Shown: positions 25,576-37,662 of the stretch, piece after piece
Position numbering within the stretch: the stretch's first letter is position 1
Layout: the number at the start of each line of letters is the position of its first letter
DNA from: Pseudomonas sp. PA27(2017)
Lineage (GTDB): Bacteria; Pseudomonadota; Gammaproteobacteria; Pseudomonadales; Pseudomonadaceae
Reading direction: 5' to 3'
Length of the DNA stretch: 64,000 bases
NCBI RefSeq assembly: GCF_001945445.1
Contig: NZ_MSXW01000009.1
Location: forward strand, 1 to 64,000
Notes under the pieces: model-generated
Databases searched by the model: none
What the model saw: the letters and a program-made list of their open reading frames with translations, nothing else
What the model was told of the DNA's origin: nothing
Translations under genes and position numbers: made by a program

Positions 25576-26343
25576 TCAGCACAGCTCCGGGTGCTTGTTG
25601 CAGGTGCCGTAGCCCTCGGTCTTCATCTGGTCCAGCGCCTGTTGCAGGCGCGAGACGACTTCGTCCGGCGTATCGAGGTTGAGCGCCAGGTAGAGGTCGG
25701 CGCGGTCGAAGGTCAGCACGTTGCGCAGGCCGGTGACGCCCGCCTGGCGTGCCTGGAAGCGCCAGACCGGATCGGTGGTGCCCCACAGGTCGATCTTGCC
25801 ACCGGTGAGCTTGGCGATGTTTTCCTGGTCACGCAGTGCGTTGTTCGGCTCCAGCCCGGCCTTCTCCAGGGCCTGGGCCGCGGCGCTGTCCTTGTAGCTG
25901 CCGATGCGGTACTGGCGCGCCTGCTCGAGGCTGGTCAGGTTGGGGATGTTGGAGCCGGGGGCGGCGAGCAGCACGCGCTCGACCTTGGCGATTGGGCCGA
26001 CCCACTTGAACAGTGGGCGACGCGCCTCGTTCATCGAGGTGGAGAACAGGCCGTGGTTGGCGTTGGCCAGGGTGGCGTCGTAGACCCGGCTCCACGGGAA
26101 GCGCAGGGTCAGGGTGTAGTCGATGCCGGCGCGTTTGAACATCTCGCGCACGATGGTGGTGCTGACGCCCTGGATATTGGCGTCGCGGGCGAAGTTCTTG
26201 TCGTTGTCCGCCATGTTGAACGGCGGAAAGTTTTCCGTTTGTAACACGACCTGGTAGCCGGCCGGCAATTCGGCCTGGGCGGGGAGTGCGACAGCACCTG
26301 AAAGGGACAGCAGGCACAGCAGCCACGCGGTTTTGACGGTCAT
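25576..26343 (-). CDS. Orphan periplasmic substrate-binding protein, copy 2
   Basis: A 255-residue paralogue of the preceding entry, with a signal peptide ending VALPAQA, the same VLQTENFPPFNMA start of the mature domain, and the same NKHPELC end. Differences cluster in the signal peptide and a few ligand-lobe segments (NIPNLTSLEQ against ITNLANLDQ). The ATG at 26343 begins the signal peptide; the open frame runs on to 26403. The pair arose by tandem duplication, and each copy has its own upstream and downstream spacers. Confidence 0.85.
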   Translation of the reverse strand: MTVKTAWLLCLLSLSGAVALPAQAELPAGYQVVLQTENFPPFNMADNDKNFARDANIQGVSTTIVREMFKRAGIDYTLTLRFPWSRVYDATLANANHGLFSTSMNEARRPLFKWVGPIAKVERVLLAAPGSNIPNLTSLEQARQYRIGSYKDSAAAQALEKAGLEPNNALRDQENIAKLTGGKIDLWGTTDPVWRFQARQAGVTGLRNVLTFDRADLYLALNLDTPDEVVSRLQQALDQMKTEGYGTCNKHPELC

Positions 26344-26420
26344 GGGGCGACTTCTCTTTATTAGGACTGCCGCTCTTTTAGCCTGCGCGCGGGCAAACGG
26401 CAATCGGTCCTGAACAAAGC

Positions 26421-26453
26421 GAAGCCCCGTACCGCTGAACGGTACGGGGCTTC
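26421..26453 (-). terminator. Terminator hairpin downstream of aspA
   Basis: GAAGCCCCGTACCG pairs perfectly over 14 bp with CGGTACGGGGCTTC around a CTGAA loop, 14 bp beyond the aspA stop. The T tract is weak (GCTTTGTT on the minus strand). Confidence 0.65.
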
Positions 26454-26467
26454 GGGTCTGGCAACGC

Positions 26468-27925
<1,458 letters not shown>

Positions 27926-28021
27926 GATGTCTCGATTCTCTTGGTAAGGCGGAAGATACCGCGATGGGCCAAAGAATAAGGCTTTCCGGCAGTGAGCGGC
28001 CAATGCTGTTGTTTGCTGGGG

Positions 28022-28038
28022 TATGCATAATCGGCATA
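28022..28038. promoter_or_regulatory. LysR-type operator between aspA and its divergent regulator
   Basis: TATGC at 28022-28026 and GCATA at 28034-28038 form a dyad with a 7-base spacer that contains the T-N11-A pattern typical of LysR regulators. It lies 65 bp before the regulator start and 97 bp before aspA. Confidence 0.55.
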
Positions 28039-28102
28039 ATGCGGTCGTGACCAATTCTTTGCACCAAACGTGTGCATCGCGCTGCGCGAGTCGAGGACGC
28101 CC

Positions 28103-29014
28103 ATGAATCTGGAAACCAAATGGCTGGAAGACTTCGTCACCCTGGCCGCCACTCGCAGCTTTTCCGCCGCGGCGCAAAAGCGCTTCGTGACCCAGCCGGC
28201 CTTCAGCCGGCGCATCCAGAGCCTGGAGGCAGCGCTTGGCCTGACTCTGGTCAACCGCTCCCGCACGCCGATCGAGCTGACCGAGTCGGGCCAGTTGTTC
28301 CTGCTCACGGCGCGCAGCATGGTCGAGCAGCTCGGCGAAGTGGTGCGTCACCTGCATCACCTGGAAGGGCAGCAGGGCGAGGCGCTGCAGATCGCCGCTG
28401 CCCATTCCCTGGTGTTCGGTTTCTTCCCGGAATGGATCGCCCGCCTGCGCCGTGACGGCCTGCCGCTGACCACCCGACTGGTGGCGACCAACGTCGGCGA
28501 GGCGGTGCACTCGCTGCGTGAAGGTACCTGCGACCTGATTCTCGCCTACCACGATCAGGACGCCGCCGTGCAACTGGCCCCCGATCTGTTCCCATCGCTG
28601 CCTCTGGGCGTCAGTGAGATGCTACCGGTGTGCGCCGTGGACGAGCAGGGCGCGCCACTGTTCGATCTGGACGCCGGGCAGAGCGTGCCGCTGCTGGCCT
28701 ACAGCGCCGGCACCTACCTGGGCCGGTCGGTGAACCTGCTATTGCGTCAGCGCGCCCTGCGCTCGACCACCGTGCACGAAACGGCCATGGCCGACAGCCT
28801 CAAGGCCATGGCCCAGCAGGGTCTGGGCGTGGCCTGGGTGCCACGCCTGTCGATGAACGCCGAGCTGGCGCGTGGCGAGCTGGTGGTGTGCGGCAAGGAG
28901 CATTGGCACATCCCGCTGGAGATTCGCCTGTACCGCTGGAGCATGTCGCGCAAGGCGGCGGTACGCCTGTTGTGGCGCAAGCTGGAAGGGGGCGTAGGGC
29001 GTGACGAAAGCTAG
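28103..29014 (+). CDS. LysR-family transcriptional regulator divergent from aspA
   Basis: A 303-residue LysR protein. The HTH (1-60) reads TRSFSAAAQKRFVTQPAFSRRIQSLE, given here in parts as FSAAAQKRFVTQPAF and SRRIQSLEAALG. The substrate-binding domain follows from about residue 90. The ATG at 28103 has GAGGAC 7 bases upstream. Divergence from aspA across 177 bp with a LysR-type dyad between them makes it the likely aspA regulator. The effector could be aspartate or fumarate, but this cannot be read from the sequence. Confidence 0.88.
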   Translation: MNLETKWLEDFVTLAATRSFSAAAQKRFVTQPAFSRRIQSLEAALGLTLVNRSRTPIELTESGQLFLLTARSMVEQLGEVVRHLHHLEGQQGEALQIAAAHSLVFGFFPEWIARLRRDGLPLTTRLVATNVGEAVHSLREGTCDLILAYHDQDAAVQLAPDLFPSLPLGVSEMLPVCAVDEQGAPLFDLDAGQSVPLLAYSAGTYLGRSVNLLLRQRALRSTTVHETAMADSLKAMAQQGLGVAWVPRLSMNAELARGELVVCGKEHWHIPLEIRLYRWSMSRKAAVRLLWRKLEGGVGRDES

Positions 29015-29101
29015 AGCGGCGGGATCAACCATCTCTTGTTCCCACAGTCCCTGGATACACAATCGTGATTCGAACAGCCGCGCCACCGCTCGGCTTACGT
29101 C

Positions 29102-30416
<1,315 letters not shown>

Positions 30417-30424
<8 letters not shown>

Positions 30425-32318
30425 CGGGTGTCTCCATGACAGCGGCAACCTGCGGCAGGTTGAGTTCGAAGGCGGTTCCGCCCTGGGGCGGATGGTCGGC
30501 GCTGAGGCTGCCGCCGGCGGCTGCGGCGAGGCTGGCGGACAGCGTAAGGCCGAGCCCGAGGCCCTGCTCGCCGGGCTTGGTGGTGAAGAAGGGTTCGAAC
30601 AGGTGGGTGCGGTCTTCGGGGGCGATGCCGGGGCCGTTGTCGACCACGCGCAGGCGATAGCGCTCGCCCTCGGTACCGCCCTGCAGCCACAGTTGGCGAT
30701 CGGCCTGGGCGCTCATCGCATCGGCGGCGTTGGCGATCAGGTTGACCAGGATCTGCTCCAGGCGGGTCTGGTTGATTGCCAGCCGGGCGTCGGTGAACTG
30801 GTGGTGAATGTTCAGCGGCGTACGTTCCAGGCGTGGCTGCACGACTTGCAACGCAGCGTCCACGGCCTTGGCCAGGCTGGCTTCGCCGCCATCGTTGGAG
30901 CGGCGGGCGAAGGCGCGCAGGCTGCCGGTTATCTTACCCATGCGGTCGACCAGCTCGTTGATGGTCTGCAGGTTGGTGGTGGCCACGTCATAGGCGCCGC
31001 GGGACAGGAAGCGCACGGTGTTGCCGGACAGCGTGCGCAGCGCCGCCAGCGGCTGGTTGAGCTCGTGGGCGATGCTGGTGGACATCTGCCCAATGACCGC
31101 CAGCTTGCCGGCCTGCACCAGTTCGTCCTGGGCCAGGCGCAGGGTTTGCTCGGCCTGGCGGCGCTCGCGGATCTGCGCCTTGAGGCGGTCGTTGCTGGCG
31201 CGCAGGTCGGCGGTGCGCTCGGTGATCTTGCGCTCCAGCTCGCTGTTGGCCAACTGCAGGGCTTCGCGGGCGGCCAGGCGGGTGGCGATCACCTTGCGGC
31301 GCTCGTTCCAGGCGATCAGCAGGAAGGCCAGCAGGGCGAAGGCGGCGGCGGCCAGCATGCCGTGGCTGACGGCCTCACGGCGCAAGTCCTGTAGCGGGCT
31401 GAGCAGGGTGAGGTGCCACGGCGTGTCTTCCAGGGGGCGGCTCTGGGCGAGGTATTGGGTCACCTCACTGGCATTCTGCCCATTGTGGCCCGCGAAGCTG
31501 ACCTGTTCGACGCCGTCGGCCAGCGGCTTGCGCGCCTGTGGGATCAGCTCGTCGAGCGACGACCAGTGGTACTGCAGGCTGCGCGCCAGGCGCTCCTTGG
31601 TCTCGGCGTTGAGTGGGCGCACCGCCTTGAGCCGGCGCATCGGATCGCTGGAGAGGATGATGATGCCGTTCTCGTCGCTGACGTAGGCTTCCAGGCGCGC
31701 CCGTTGCCAGCGCTGCTCCAGCGGGTCGAGGCGCACCTTGACCACCGCTACGCCGATGATCCGACCGTTGGCCTTGAGCCCGTGGGACAGGTAATAGCCG
31801 GGCTCACCGGTGGTACTGCCGATGCCGTAGAAACGACCTTGCTCGCCCTGCAGGGCGTCATGGAAATAGGCGCGAAAGGACAGGTCCTCGCCCAGGTAGC
31901 TGTCCGCCTGGCGCCAATTGCTGGTAGCCAGCACCCGGCCGTCGGTGTCCATCACGTAGATGGCCATGCTGCCACTGCGTCGGTTGAGGCCTTCGAGGTA
32001 ATCGTTGACGCGCTGGCGACGGTAGGCGTCGGGAGTCAGCAGCAGGCGACTGACGTTGGATTCGAGCTCCAGCAGGCTGGGCAGGTAGGTGTATTTGTTG
32101 ATCTCGCTTTCCACCGCCCGGGCATTGAGCTCGAGCTGGCGCTCGCCGCTTTCGACCAGGCTTCGGATACCGGACTTCTCGCTGAGGTAGTAGCCGGCGT
32201 AGCCGCAGGCAGCTACCAGTACCAGCATCAGCAGGGTCAGCGACAGGTGGCGAACGTAGCGCGGTTTGGCGGCCAAGACGGGCGGCACCCCAGAGGGACT
32301 GATGGACGCGCATTGCAT
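30417..32318 (-). CDS. aauS: Sensor histidine kinase AauS (DctB type)
   Basis: A protein of about 633 residues. The first membrane helix (near 25-45) and the second (near 325-345) enclose a periplasmic Cache-type sensor domain with YVMDTDGRVLATSNW and EPGYYLSHGL. A coiled-coil linker follows, then HisKA with SIAHELNQPLAALR and an HATPase domain with NLIANAADAM, VVDNGPGIAPE and GLGLGL. It should sense glutamate/aspartate or a signal of their presence and phosphorylate AauR. The ATG at 32318 is used; a GTG three codons upstream (32327) is an alternative, and neither has a strong ribosome site. Confidence 0.92.
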
Positions 32319-32416
32319 CACAGTCACCGTGACCGGGCCAGCCCGCCTGGAGACGGGGAAGGCGGGTCACCGCCGCAGGTGCAGCGGTGCCGTGGGGGGC
32401 GAGTCATGACATCGGC

Positions 32417-34090
32417 TCAGTGTTCAACCACTAGACCGACGCCGCGCCCGCGCGGATCGGAGGCGGTTTCCAGGCGGCGCCCGTCGACGCGGATGGCCTG
32501 GATGTCCCCCATGTTCCAGCCCTGATCCTCGAGCACGTAACCCATGGCCTTGAGCTCGTCGGCGACTTTGCCGGTGAGCGGCGCGTAGGCGTCGTAGTAA
32601 ATCGTGTCCTTGGGTAGCAACTGGTGGTGAACGCGCTGGGCGGCGACGGCCTTTTCCAGAGGCAGCTTGAAATCGTAGACGTTGTTGAGCACCTGGAAGA
32701 TCGACGTGAAGATCCGCGAGCCGCCGGGCGTGCCCAGCACCAGGCTGACCTTGCCGTCGCGGGTGACGATGCTCGGGCTCATCGAAGACAGCATGCGCTT
32801 GCCCGGCTCGATGGCGTTGGCATCGCTGCCTACCACGCCAAAGGCGTTGGCCACGCCGGGCTTGGCGCTGAAGTCGTCCATCTCGTCGTTGAGCAGGAAG
32901 CCGGCGCCTTCGACCACCACGCCACTGCCGAAGTCCCAGTTCAGGGTATAGGTGTTGCTGACCGCGTTGCCATCGGCGTCGACGATGGAGAAGTGCGTGG
33001 TCTGGTGCGGCTCCAGGCCGGGGCGCACTTGCTCGGTCGGCGAAATGGCGGTCGGGTTGACTTCGCTCGCGCGGCGTTCGAGGTACTGCGCATCGATCAG
33101 CTTGTCGACCGGCACGTCGGAGAAGTCCGGGTCGCCCAAGTAGTCGGCGCGGTCGGCGAACACCCGTTTTTCGATCTCGGCCAGGAGATGGATGTAGCGC
33201 GCGGAGTTCAGCTCGACGCCTTTGAAGTCAGCGGCGCGCTGCTCCTTGATGCCGATCAGCTGGGCCAGGGCGATGCCGCCGGAGCTGGGCAGAGGCGCGG
33301 TGTAGAGGGTGTTGCCTTGCCAGTCGACGCGAATCGGCTCGCGCCATTTGGCCCGGTAGTCGGCCAGGTCCTGCTTGGTGATCAGCCCATCGTCACGTTG
33401 CATCTGGGCGACCAGCAGGTCGGCGGTCTTGCCCTTGTAGAACTCGTCGGGGCCGTTGGCAGCGATGCGCTCCAGGGTCTTGGCCATCTCCGGCTGTTTG
33501 AACGGCTTGCCGGGCTGCATGTTGCCGAAGTAGTCACTGAAATTGGTGTGTTCGTTGAACAGGCCCAGGGCGTCTTCGCGGTACTGGAACTGCTTGTCGG
33601 CGATGGTGAAACCATTCTGCGCGTAGCCGATGGCTGGGGTAATCAGCTCGCTCCAGGGCAGTTTGCCAAAGCGCTTGTGCGCCTCCCACAGGCCCATCAC
33701 CGTGCCGGGTACGCCAGCGGCCTTGGCGCCGACGAGGCTGAGGTTCTCGATCACCTCGCCCTTGTCGTCGAGGTACATGGTCTTGGTCGCCGCCCTGGGC
33801 GCGGTTTCCCGATAGTCGAGGAAGTACGGCTTGCCATCCATGAACAGGGTCATGAAACCACCACCGCCGATATTGCCGGCTTCGGGGTAGGTGATGGCCA
33901 GGGTGAAGGCGGTGGCGACGGCGGCGTCTACCGCATTGCCACCGTCCTTGAGCACCTGGGCGGCCACCTTGGCTGCGTACTGGTCGGGTGCGGCTACCGC
34001 GCCGCCGTCCAGGCTGGCGGCCAATACGGCATTGCTGCTGACGGCGAAAGCAACGCTGAGGGTGAGGGTCTTGGCGTGCAGAAGGCGCAT
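32417..34090 (-). CDS. ggt: Gamma-glutamyltransferase, periplasmic
   Basis: A 557-residue proenzyme with a signal peptide (HAKTLTLSVAFAVSSNAVLA). It cleaves and transfers gamma-glutamyl groups from glutathione and other gamma-glutamyl compounds, releasing glutamate. Autocleavage should occur before Thr365 in HQTTHFSIVDADG. The substrate loop FGSGVVVEGAGFLLNDEMDDF and the oxyanion-hole glycine motif GTPGGSRI are intact. It lies between aauS and aatP in the Aau locus, so glutamate released in the periplasm can be taken up by AatJMQP. It is a different subfamily from the cytoplasmic relative at 9.9-11.5 kb. Confidence 0.93.
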   Translation of the reverse strand: MRLLHAKTLTLSVAFAVSSNAVLAASLDGGAVAAPDQYAAKVAAQVLKDGGNAVDAAVATAFTLAITYPEAGNIGGGGFMTLFMDGKPYFLDYRETAPRAATKTMYLDDKGEVIENLSLVGAKAAGVPGTVMGLWEAHKRFGKLPWSELITPAIGYAQNGFTIADKQFQYREDALGLFNEHTNFSDYFGNMQPGKPFKQPEMAKTLERIAANGPDEFYKGKTADLLVAQMQRDDGLITKQDLADYRAKWREPIRVDWQGNTLYTAPLPSSGGIALAQLIGIKEQRAADFKGVELNSARYIHLLAEIEKRVFADRADYLGDPDFSDVPVDKLIDAQYLERRASEVNPTAISPTEQVRPGLEPHQTTHFSIVDADGNAVSNTYTLNWDFGSGVVVEGAGFLLNDEMDDFSAKPGVANAFGVVGSDANAIEPGKRMLSSMSPSIVTRDGKVSLVLGTPGGSRIFTSIFQVLNNVYDFKLPLEKAVAAQRVHHQLLPKDTIYYDAYAPLTGKVADELKAMGYVLEDQGWNMGDIQAIRVDGRRLETASDPRGRGVGLVVEH

Positions 34091-34159
34091 GATGGGGTCT
34101 CGATTTAATTGTACTTGTCGAGGTTGGCCCGCCATCACAGCGATGGCGGGCCGGGTGCG

Positions 34160-34894
34160 TCAGTGCTGGAGGATCTTGGCGAGGAACTGCTGGGCCCGCT
34201 CGGAGCGTGCACTGATGTCGCCGAAGAACTCTTCCTTGGGGCAGTCTTCGACGATCTTGCCGGCATCCATGAAGATCACCCGGTCGGCGACCTTGCGGGC
34301 GAACCCCATCTCGTGGGTCACGCACATCATGGTCATGCCTTCGTGGGCCAGCTGCACCATCACGTCGAGCACCTCGTTGACCATTTCCGGGTCGAGCGCC
34401 GAGGTCGGTTCGTCGAACAGCATCACCACCGGATCCATCGCCAGGGCGCGGGCGATCGCCACCCGCTGCTGCTGGCCGCCGGAGAGTTGGCCCGGGTGCT
34501 TGTGGGCGTGCTCCTTGAGGCCGACGCGGTCAAGCAGGGCCAGGCCCTTCTGGGTAGCTTCTTCCTTGCTGCGGCCCAGCACCTTGATCTGCGCGATGGT
34601 CAGGTTCTCGGTGATGGTCAGGTGCGGGAACAGCTCGAAGTGCTGGAACACCATGCCGACGCGCGAGCGCAGTTTCGGCAGGTTGGTCTTCTTGTCGGCG
34701 ATGGAGGTACCGTCGACCACGATGTCGCCCTTCTGGAAGGGCTCCAGCGCATTGACGCATTTGATCAGGGTCGACTTGCCCGAGCCGGACGGTCCGCAGA
34801 CCACGACCACTTCGCCTTTCTTGACGTCCGTGGTGCAGTCGGTCAGCACCTGGAAGTCCCCATACCACTTGTTGACGTTCTTGATGGAAATCAT
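34160..34894 (-). CDS. aatP: Glutamate/aspartate ABC transporter ATP-binding protein
   Basis: A 244-residue GlnQ-type ATPase. It has Walker [10 protein letters not shown], the Q-loop [11 protein letters not shown], the signature LSGGQQQR, Walker [16 protein letters not shown], and the switch His in CVTHEMGFA. It energises import through AatM/AatQ. Its start overlaps the end of aatM by 4 bp, so expression is coupled. Confidence 0.95.
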   Translation of the reverse strand: MISIKNVNKWYGDFQVLTDCTTDVKKGEVVVVCGPSGSGKSTLIKCVNALEPFQKGDIVVDGTSIADKKTNLPKLRSRVGMVFQHFELFPHLTITENLTIAQIKVLGRSKEEATQKGLALLDRVGLKEHAHKHPGQLSGGQQQRVAIARALAMDPVVMLFDEPTSALDPEMVNEVLDVMVQLAHEGMTMMCVTHEMGFARKVADRVIFMDAGKIVEDCPKEEFFGDISARSERAQQFLAKILQH

Positions 34895-35559
34895 ACGGCT
34901 AACCTTTTTTGCAGGAGCTTGACCAGCTGCGAGGCAGCGAAGCTGATGGTGAAGTAGACCAGGCCGGCGAAGATCAGGAATTCATGGGGCTGCCCCAGAA
35001 TGTCGCCACGGGAGCGGGCGGCATTGAGGAAGTCCATCAGGCCGACGGTGTAGACCAGCGAGGTGTCCTGGAACAGGATGATGCTCTGCTGCAGCAGCAG
35101 CGGGGTCATCTTGCGAAACGCCTGGGGCAGGATGATCAGCCGCATGGTCTGGCCGTAGCTCATGCCCAGTGCCTGGGCAGCGCCCATCTGGCCCTTGGGA
35201 ATGGACTGGATGCCGGCGCGCACGATTTCGCAGAAGTACGCCGCCTCGAACATGATGAACGCCACCAGGCAGGACGCGAACGCGCCCACCGGCGTGTCTT
35301 CACCGGTGATCCAGCGCAGGATGAACGGCACCGCGAAGTAGAACCAGGTGATGACCAGCAGCAGCGGGATCGAGCGGAAGTAGTTGACGTAAGTGGCGGC
35401 CAGTTTGGACAGCAGCACGTTGCTTGACAGGCGCATCAGCGCCAGCAGGGTGCCGAGAATCACGCCACCGATGACGCCCATGACCATCAGTTGCAGGGTC
35501 ATGGCCATGCCTTCCCAGAGGCCTGGCAGAGCGGGAATGATCTGACTGAAGTCCATCAT
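34891..35559 (-). CDS. aatM: Glutamate/aspartate ABC transporter permease AatM
   Basis: A 222-residue permease of the polar-amino-acid family, with about five helices. The coupling motif [23 protein letters not shown] (EAA loop) and the preceding [15 protein letters not shown] helix are typical. It pairs with AatQ to form the channel. Its double-ATG start overlaps the aatQ stop by 4 bp. Confidence 0.94.
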   Translation of the reverse strand: MMDFSQIIPALPGLWEGMAMTLQLMVMGVIGGVILGTLLALMRLSSNVLLSKLAATYVNYFRSIPLLLVITWFYFAVPFILRWITGEDTPVGAFASCLVAFIMFEAAYFCEIVRAGIQSIPKGQMGAAQALGMSYGQTMRLIILPQAFRKMTPLLLQQSIILFQDTSLVYTVGLMDFLNAARSRGDILGQPHEFLIFAGLVYFTISFAASQLVKLLQKRLAV

Positions 35560-36302
35560 TTGCCTCCCACGGAGATCAGGCCCGGCACGGCGACCTTACG
35601 CTCGACCATACGCATGATCATCATCAGGCTCATGTTCAGGGTGAAGTAGATCAGCGTCGCCAGGGTAAAGGCTTCGAACAGGTTGGCGCTGAATTCGGCG
35701 GTCTGCTTGGTCTGCGCGAGCAGCTCCATCAGGCCGATCAGCGAGGCCACCGAGGAGTTCTTGAAGATGTTCAGGAACTCGCTGGTGAGCGGCGGAATGA
35801 TGATCCGGTAGGCCTGGGGCAGCAGCACGTTGCGGTAGATCTGTGGCAGACGGAAGCCCATGGCGTAGGCCGCGGCGGTCTGGCCCTTGGGCAGTGCTTC
35901 GATACCGGTGCGCACCTGCTCGCAGACGCGGGCGGCGGTGAACAGGCCGAGACAGACCACGACCGACAGGTAGGCCGAGGTCGCCGGGTTGAGGTCCTGC
36001 TTGAACCACAGCTCCAGTGGTTCGGGCAGCAGATCCGGGACCAGGAAGTACCAGAGGAACAGCTGCACCAGCAGCGGTACGTTACGGAAGATCTCCACAT
36101 AGGCGGTGGCGATCCCGGAGATCAGGCGGTTCGGCACGGTGCGCATCACACCGAGCAGCGAGCCGAGCGACAGGGCGATCAGCCAGCCGACCAGGGCGAT
36201 GGCGATGGTCCAGCCCAGGCCGGTGATGAACCACTCCAGGTAGATTTCATCGCCAATGCCGGTGGACTTGAAGAAGATGCCCCAGTCCCAGTTGTAGTTC
36301 AT
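35556..36302 (-). CDS. aatQ: Glutamate/aspartate ABC transporter permease AatQ
   Basis: A 248-residue permease of the HisM/GltJ type. The N-terminal amphipathic stretch MNYNWDWGIFFKS is typical of the GltJ side of such pairs. The EAA loop is VCEQVRTGIEALPKGQTAAAYAMG. It follows aatJ after a 173-bp spacer containing two hairpins, which probably lowers its expression relative to the binding protein. Confidence 0.94.
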   Translation of the reverse strand: MNYNWDWGIFFKSTGIGDEIYLEWFITGLGWTIAIALVGWLIALSLGSLLGVMRTVPNRLISGIATAYVEIFRNVPLLVQLFLWYFLVPDLLPEPLELWFKQDLNPATSAYLSVVVCLGLFTAARVCEQVRTGIEALPKGQTAAAYAMGFRLPQIYRNVLLPQAYRIIIPPLTSEFLNIFKNSSVASLIGLMELLAQTKQTAEFSANLFEAFTLATLIYFTLNMSLMMIMRMVERKVAVPGLISVGGK

Positions 36303-36407
36303 TACGGGTTTCCCCTCAGGTGGGTTGACGCAGCGAAGCTCGGCGGCGGGCAGCAGTCACCCGCATCCGCGTGAGCGAACGGTTTTCGGCTTCGTCAGGA
36401 AATGGAT

Positions 36408-36463
36408 GGAGAGGCCGCTGGCCTCTCCGGGTCCCCCTACGCCCCTTCTCGTGAAAGGGGCGT
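36408..36463. other. Two hairpins in the aatJ-aatQ spacer
   Basis: GGAGAGGCC/GGCCTCTCC (36408-36428, loop GCT) and ACGCCCCTT/AAGGGGCGT (36439-36463) form two strong stem-loops just after the aatJ stop. Neither has a T run. They probably block 3' decay or attenuate, raising AatJ levels over the membrane subunits. Confidence 0.65.
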
Positions 36464-36475
36464 GGCATCACACCG

Positions 36476-37384
36476 TCAGATCTGCTCTACAGACTTGTCG
36501 GTCGGCTCGGCGATCAGCTTCTTCAGCTGTTCGCTCATGGGGAAGTTGAGGTTCAGGCCTTTTGGCGGAACCGGCTGCTGGAACCACTTGTTGTAGATGT
36601 CGTTGATTTCGCCCGAAGCGAAGGTATCGCTGATGGCCTTGTCGACCACCTTCTTGAAGCCTTCGTCGCCCTTGCGAACCATGCAGCCGTAGATTTCGAA
36701 GGACTGCGGGGTGCCGACCACGTGCCAGTCGTCCGGCTTCTTGGCCTTGGCCATTTCGCCGGCCAGCAGGGCGTCATCCATCATGAAGGCCACGGCGCGG
36801 TTGGACTCGAGCATCAGGAAGGACTCGCCGTGATCCTTGGCGGAAATCACGTTCATGCCCATCTTCTTCTCGGCGTTCATGGACTTGAGCAGGCGCTCGG
36901 ACGTAGTGCCGGCGGTGGTTACCACGTTCTTGCCCTTGAGGTCTTCGAAATCGTTCACGCCGCTGCTCTTCTTGGTCAGCAGGCGGGTGCCCACTTCGAA
37001 GATGCCGACGGAGAAGTCGACCTGACGCTGACGCTCGACGTTATTGGTGGTGGAGCCGCACTCCAGGTCCACGGTGCCGTTCTGCACCAGCGGGATGCGG
37101 GTCTGGGAGGTCACCAGGTTGTAGCGGACCTTCAGGTCAGGCATCTCCAGCTCTTTCTTCAGCTCTTCGACGACCTTCAGTTGCAGGTCATGGGAGTAGC
37201 CAACCGGCTGCTTGGAGGTGTCGCCGTAATAGGAGAAGGGGATGGACGAGTCGCGGTGGCCCAGGGTGATGGTGCCCGAATCCTTGATCTTCTTCAGGGT
37301 GCCGGTCAGTTCGGCGGCGAAGACTGGGCTGGACATCAGGGTGGCGGCGACGGCTACAGCCAGTACGCGGGGGACGATACGCAT
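36476..37384 (-). CDS. aatJ: Glutamate/aspartate periplasmic binding protein
   Basis: A 302-residue binding protein. The signal peptide covers residues 1-23 (VLAVAVAATLMSSPVFA). The mature protein has TGTLKKIKDSGTITLGHRDS, the IPFSYYGD pocket start, and the DLECGSTTNNVERQ segment found in the GltI/AatJ group of acidic amino acid receptors. A Cys in DLECGSTT is probably paired with the later one in IYGCMVRKG. It captures glutamate and aspartate for AatQMP. It is preceded by a sigma-54 promoter and an AauR-type palindrome. Confidence 0.95.
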   Translation of the reverse strand: MRIVPRVLAVAVAATLMSSPVFAAELTGTLKKIKDSGTITLGHRDSSIPFSYYGDTSKQPVGYSHDLQLKVVEELKKELEMPDLKVRYNLVTSQTRIPLVQNGTVDLECGSTTNNVERQRQVDFSVGIFEVGTRLLTKKSSGVNDFEDLKGKNVVTTAGTTSERLLKSMNAEKKMGMNVISAKDHGESFLMLESNRAVAFMMDDALLAGEMAKAKKPDDWHVVGTPQSFEIYGCMVRKGDEGFKKVVDKAISDTFASGEINDIYNKWFQQPVPPKGLNLNFPMSEQLKKLIAEPTDKSVEQI

Positions 37385-37475
37385 GGGTCGGTTCCTCGGT
37401 GTTGTTGTTATTGAAGACGTACGCTGGGGTACGTGCCTCCATGTGGAAGGGCTATCGCTTTCCTGCCTTGTAAGG

Positions 37476-37491
37476 AGCAGGATGTGTGCCA
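37476..37491 (-). promoter_or_regulatory. Sigma-54 promoter of the aat operon
   Basis: On the minus strand it reads TGGCACACATCCTGCT, a perfect -24 TGGCAC and a near-consensus -12 (CTGCT), with the invariant GG-N10-GC spacing. It lies about 90 bp before aatJ. This agrees with the known sigma-54 and AauR dependence of aatJ in P. putida. Confidence 0.82.
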
Positions 37492-37609
37492 GGCTGCGGC
37501 GCTAACGCTCTCATATCGCAACTGTATGAATACAAAGGCCTTTTTTATTTGGTAGGGGTGCTGAGAGCAGACGTTGCGGTCGGATGTTCGGTTTTTTGAT
37601 CGCTTGGTG

Positions 37610-37623
37610 TTCGGGTTTCCGAA
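37610..37623. promoter_or_regulatory. AauR binding site (enhancer) upstream of aatJ
   Basis: TTCGGGTTTCCGAA is an exact TTCGG-N4-CCGAA palindrome, the motif reported for AauR in P. putida. It sits about 120 bp upstream of the sigma-54 promoter, a normal enhancer distance. A lone half site TTCGG occurs at 37587-37591. Confidence 0.82.
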
Positions 37624-37662
37624 TGAGGATGGGCGGCGCTGAAGGCCGCCCGGCAGGCCGTA

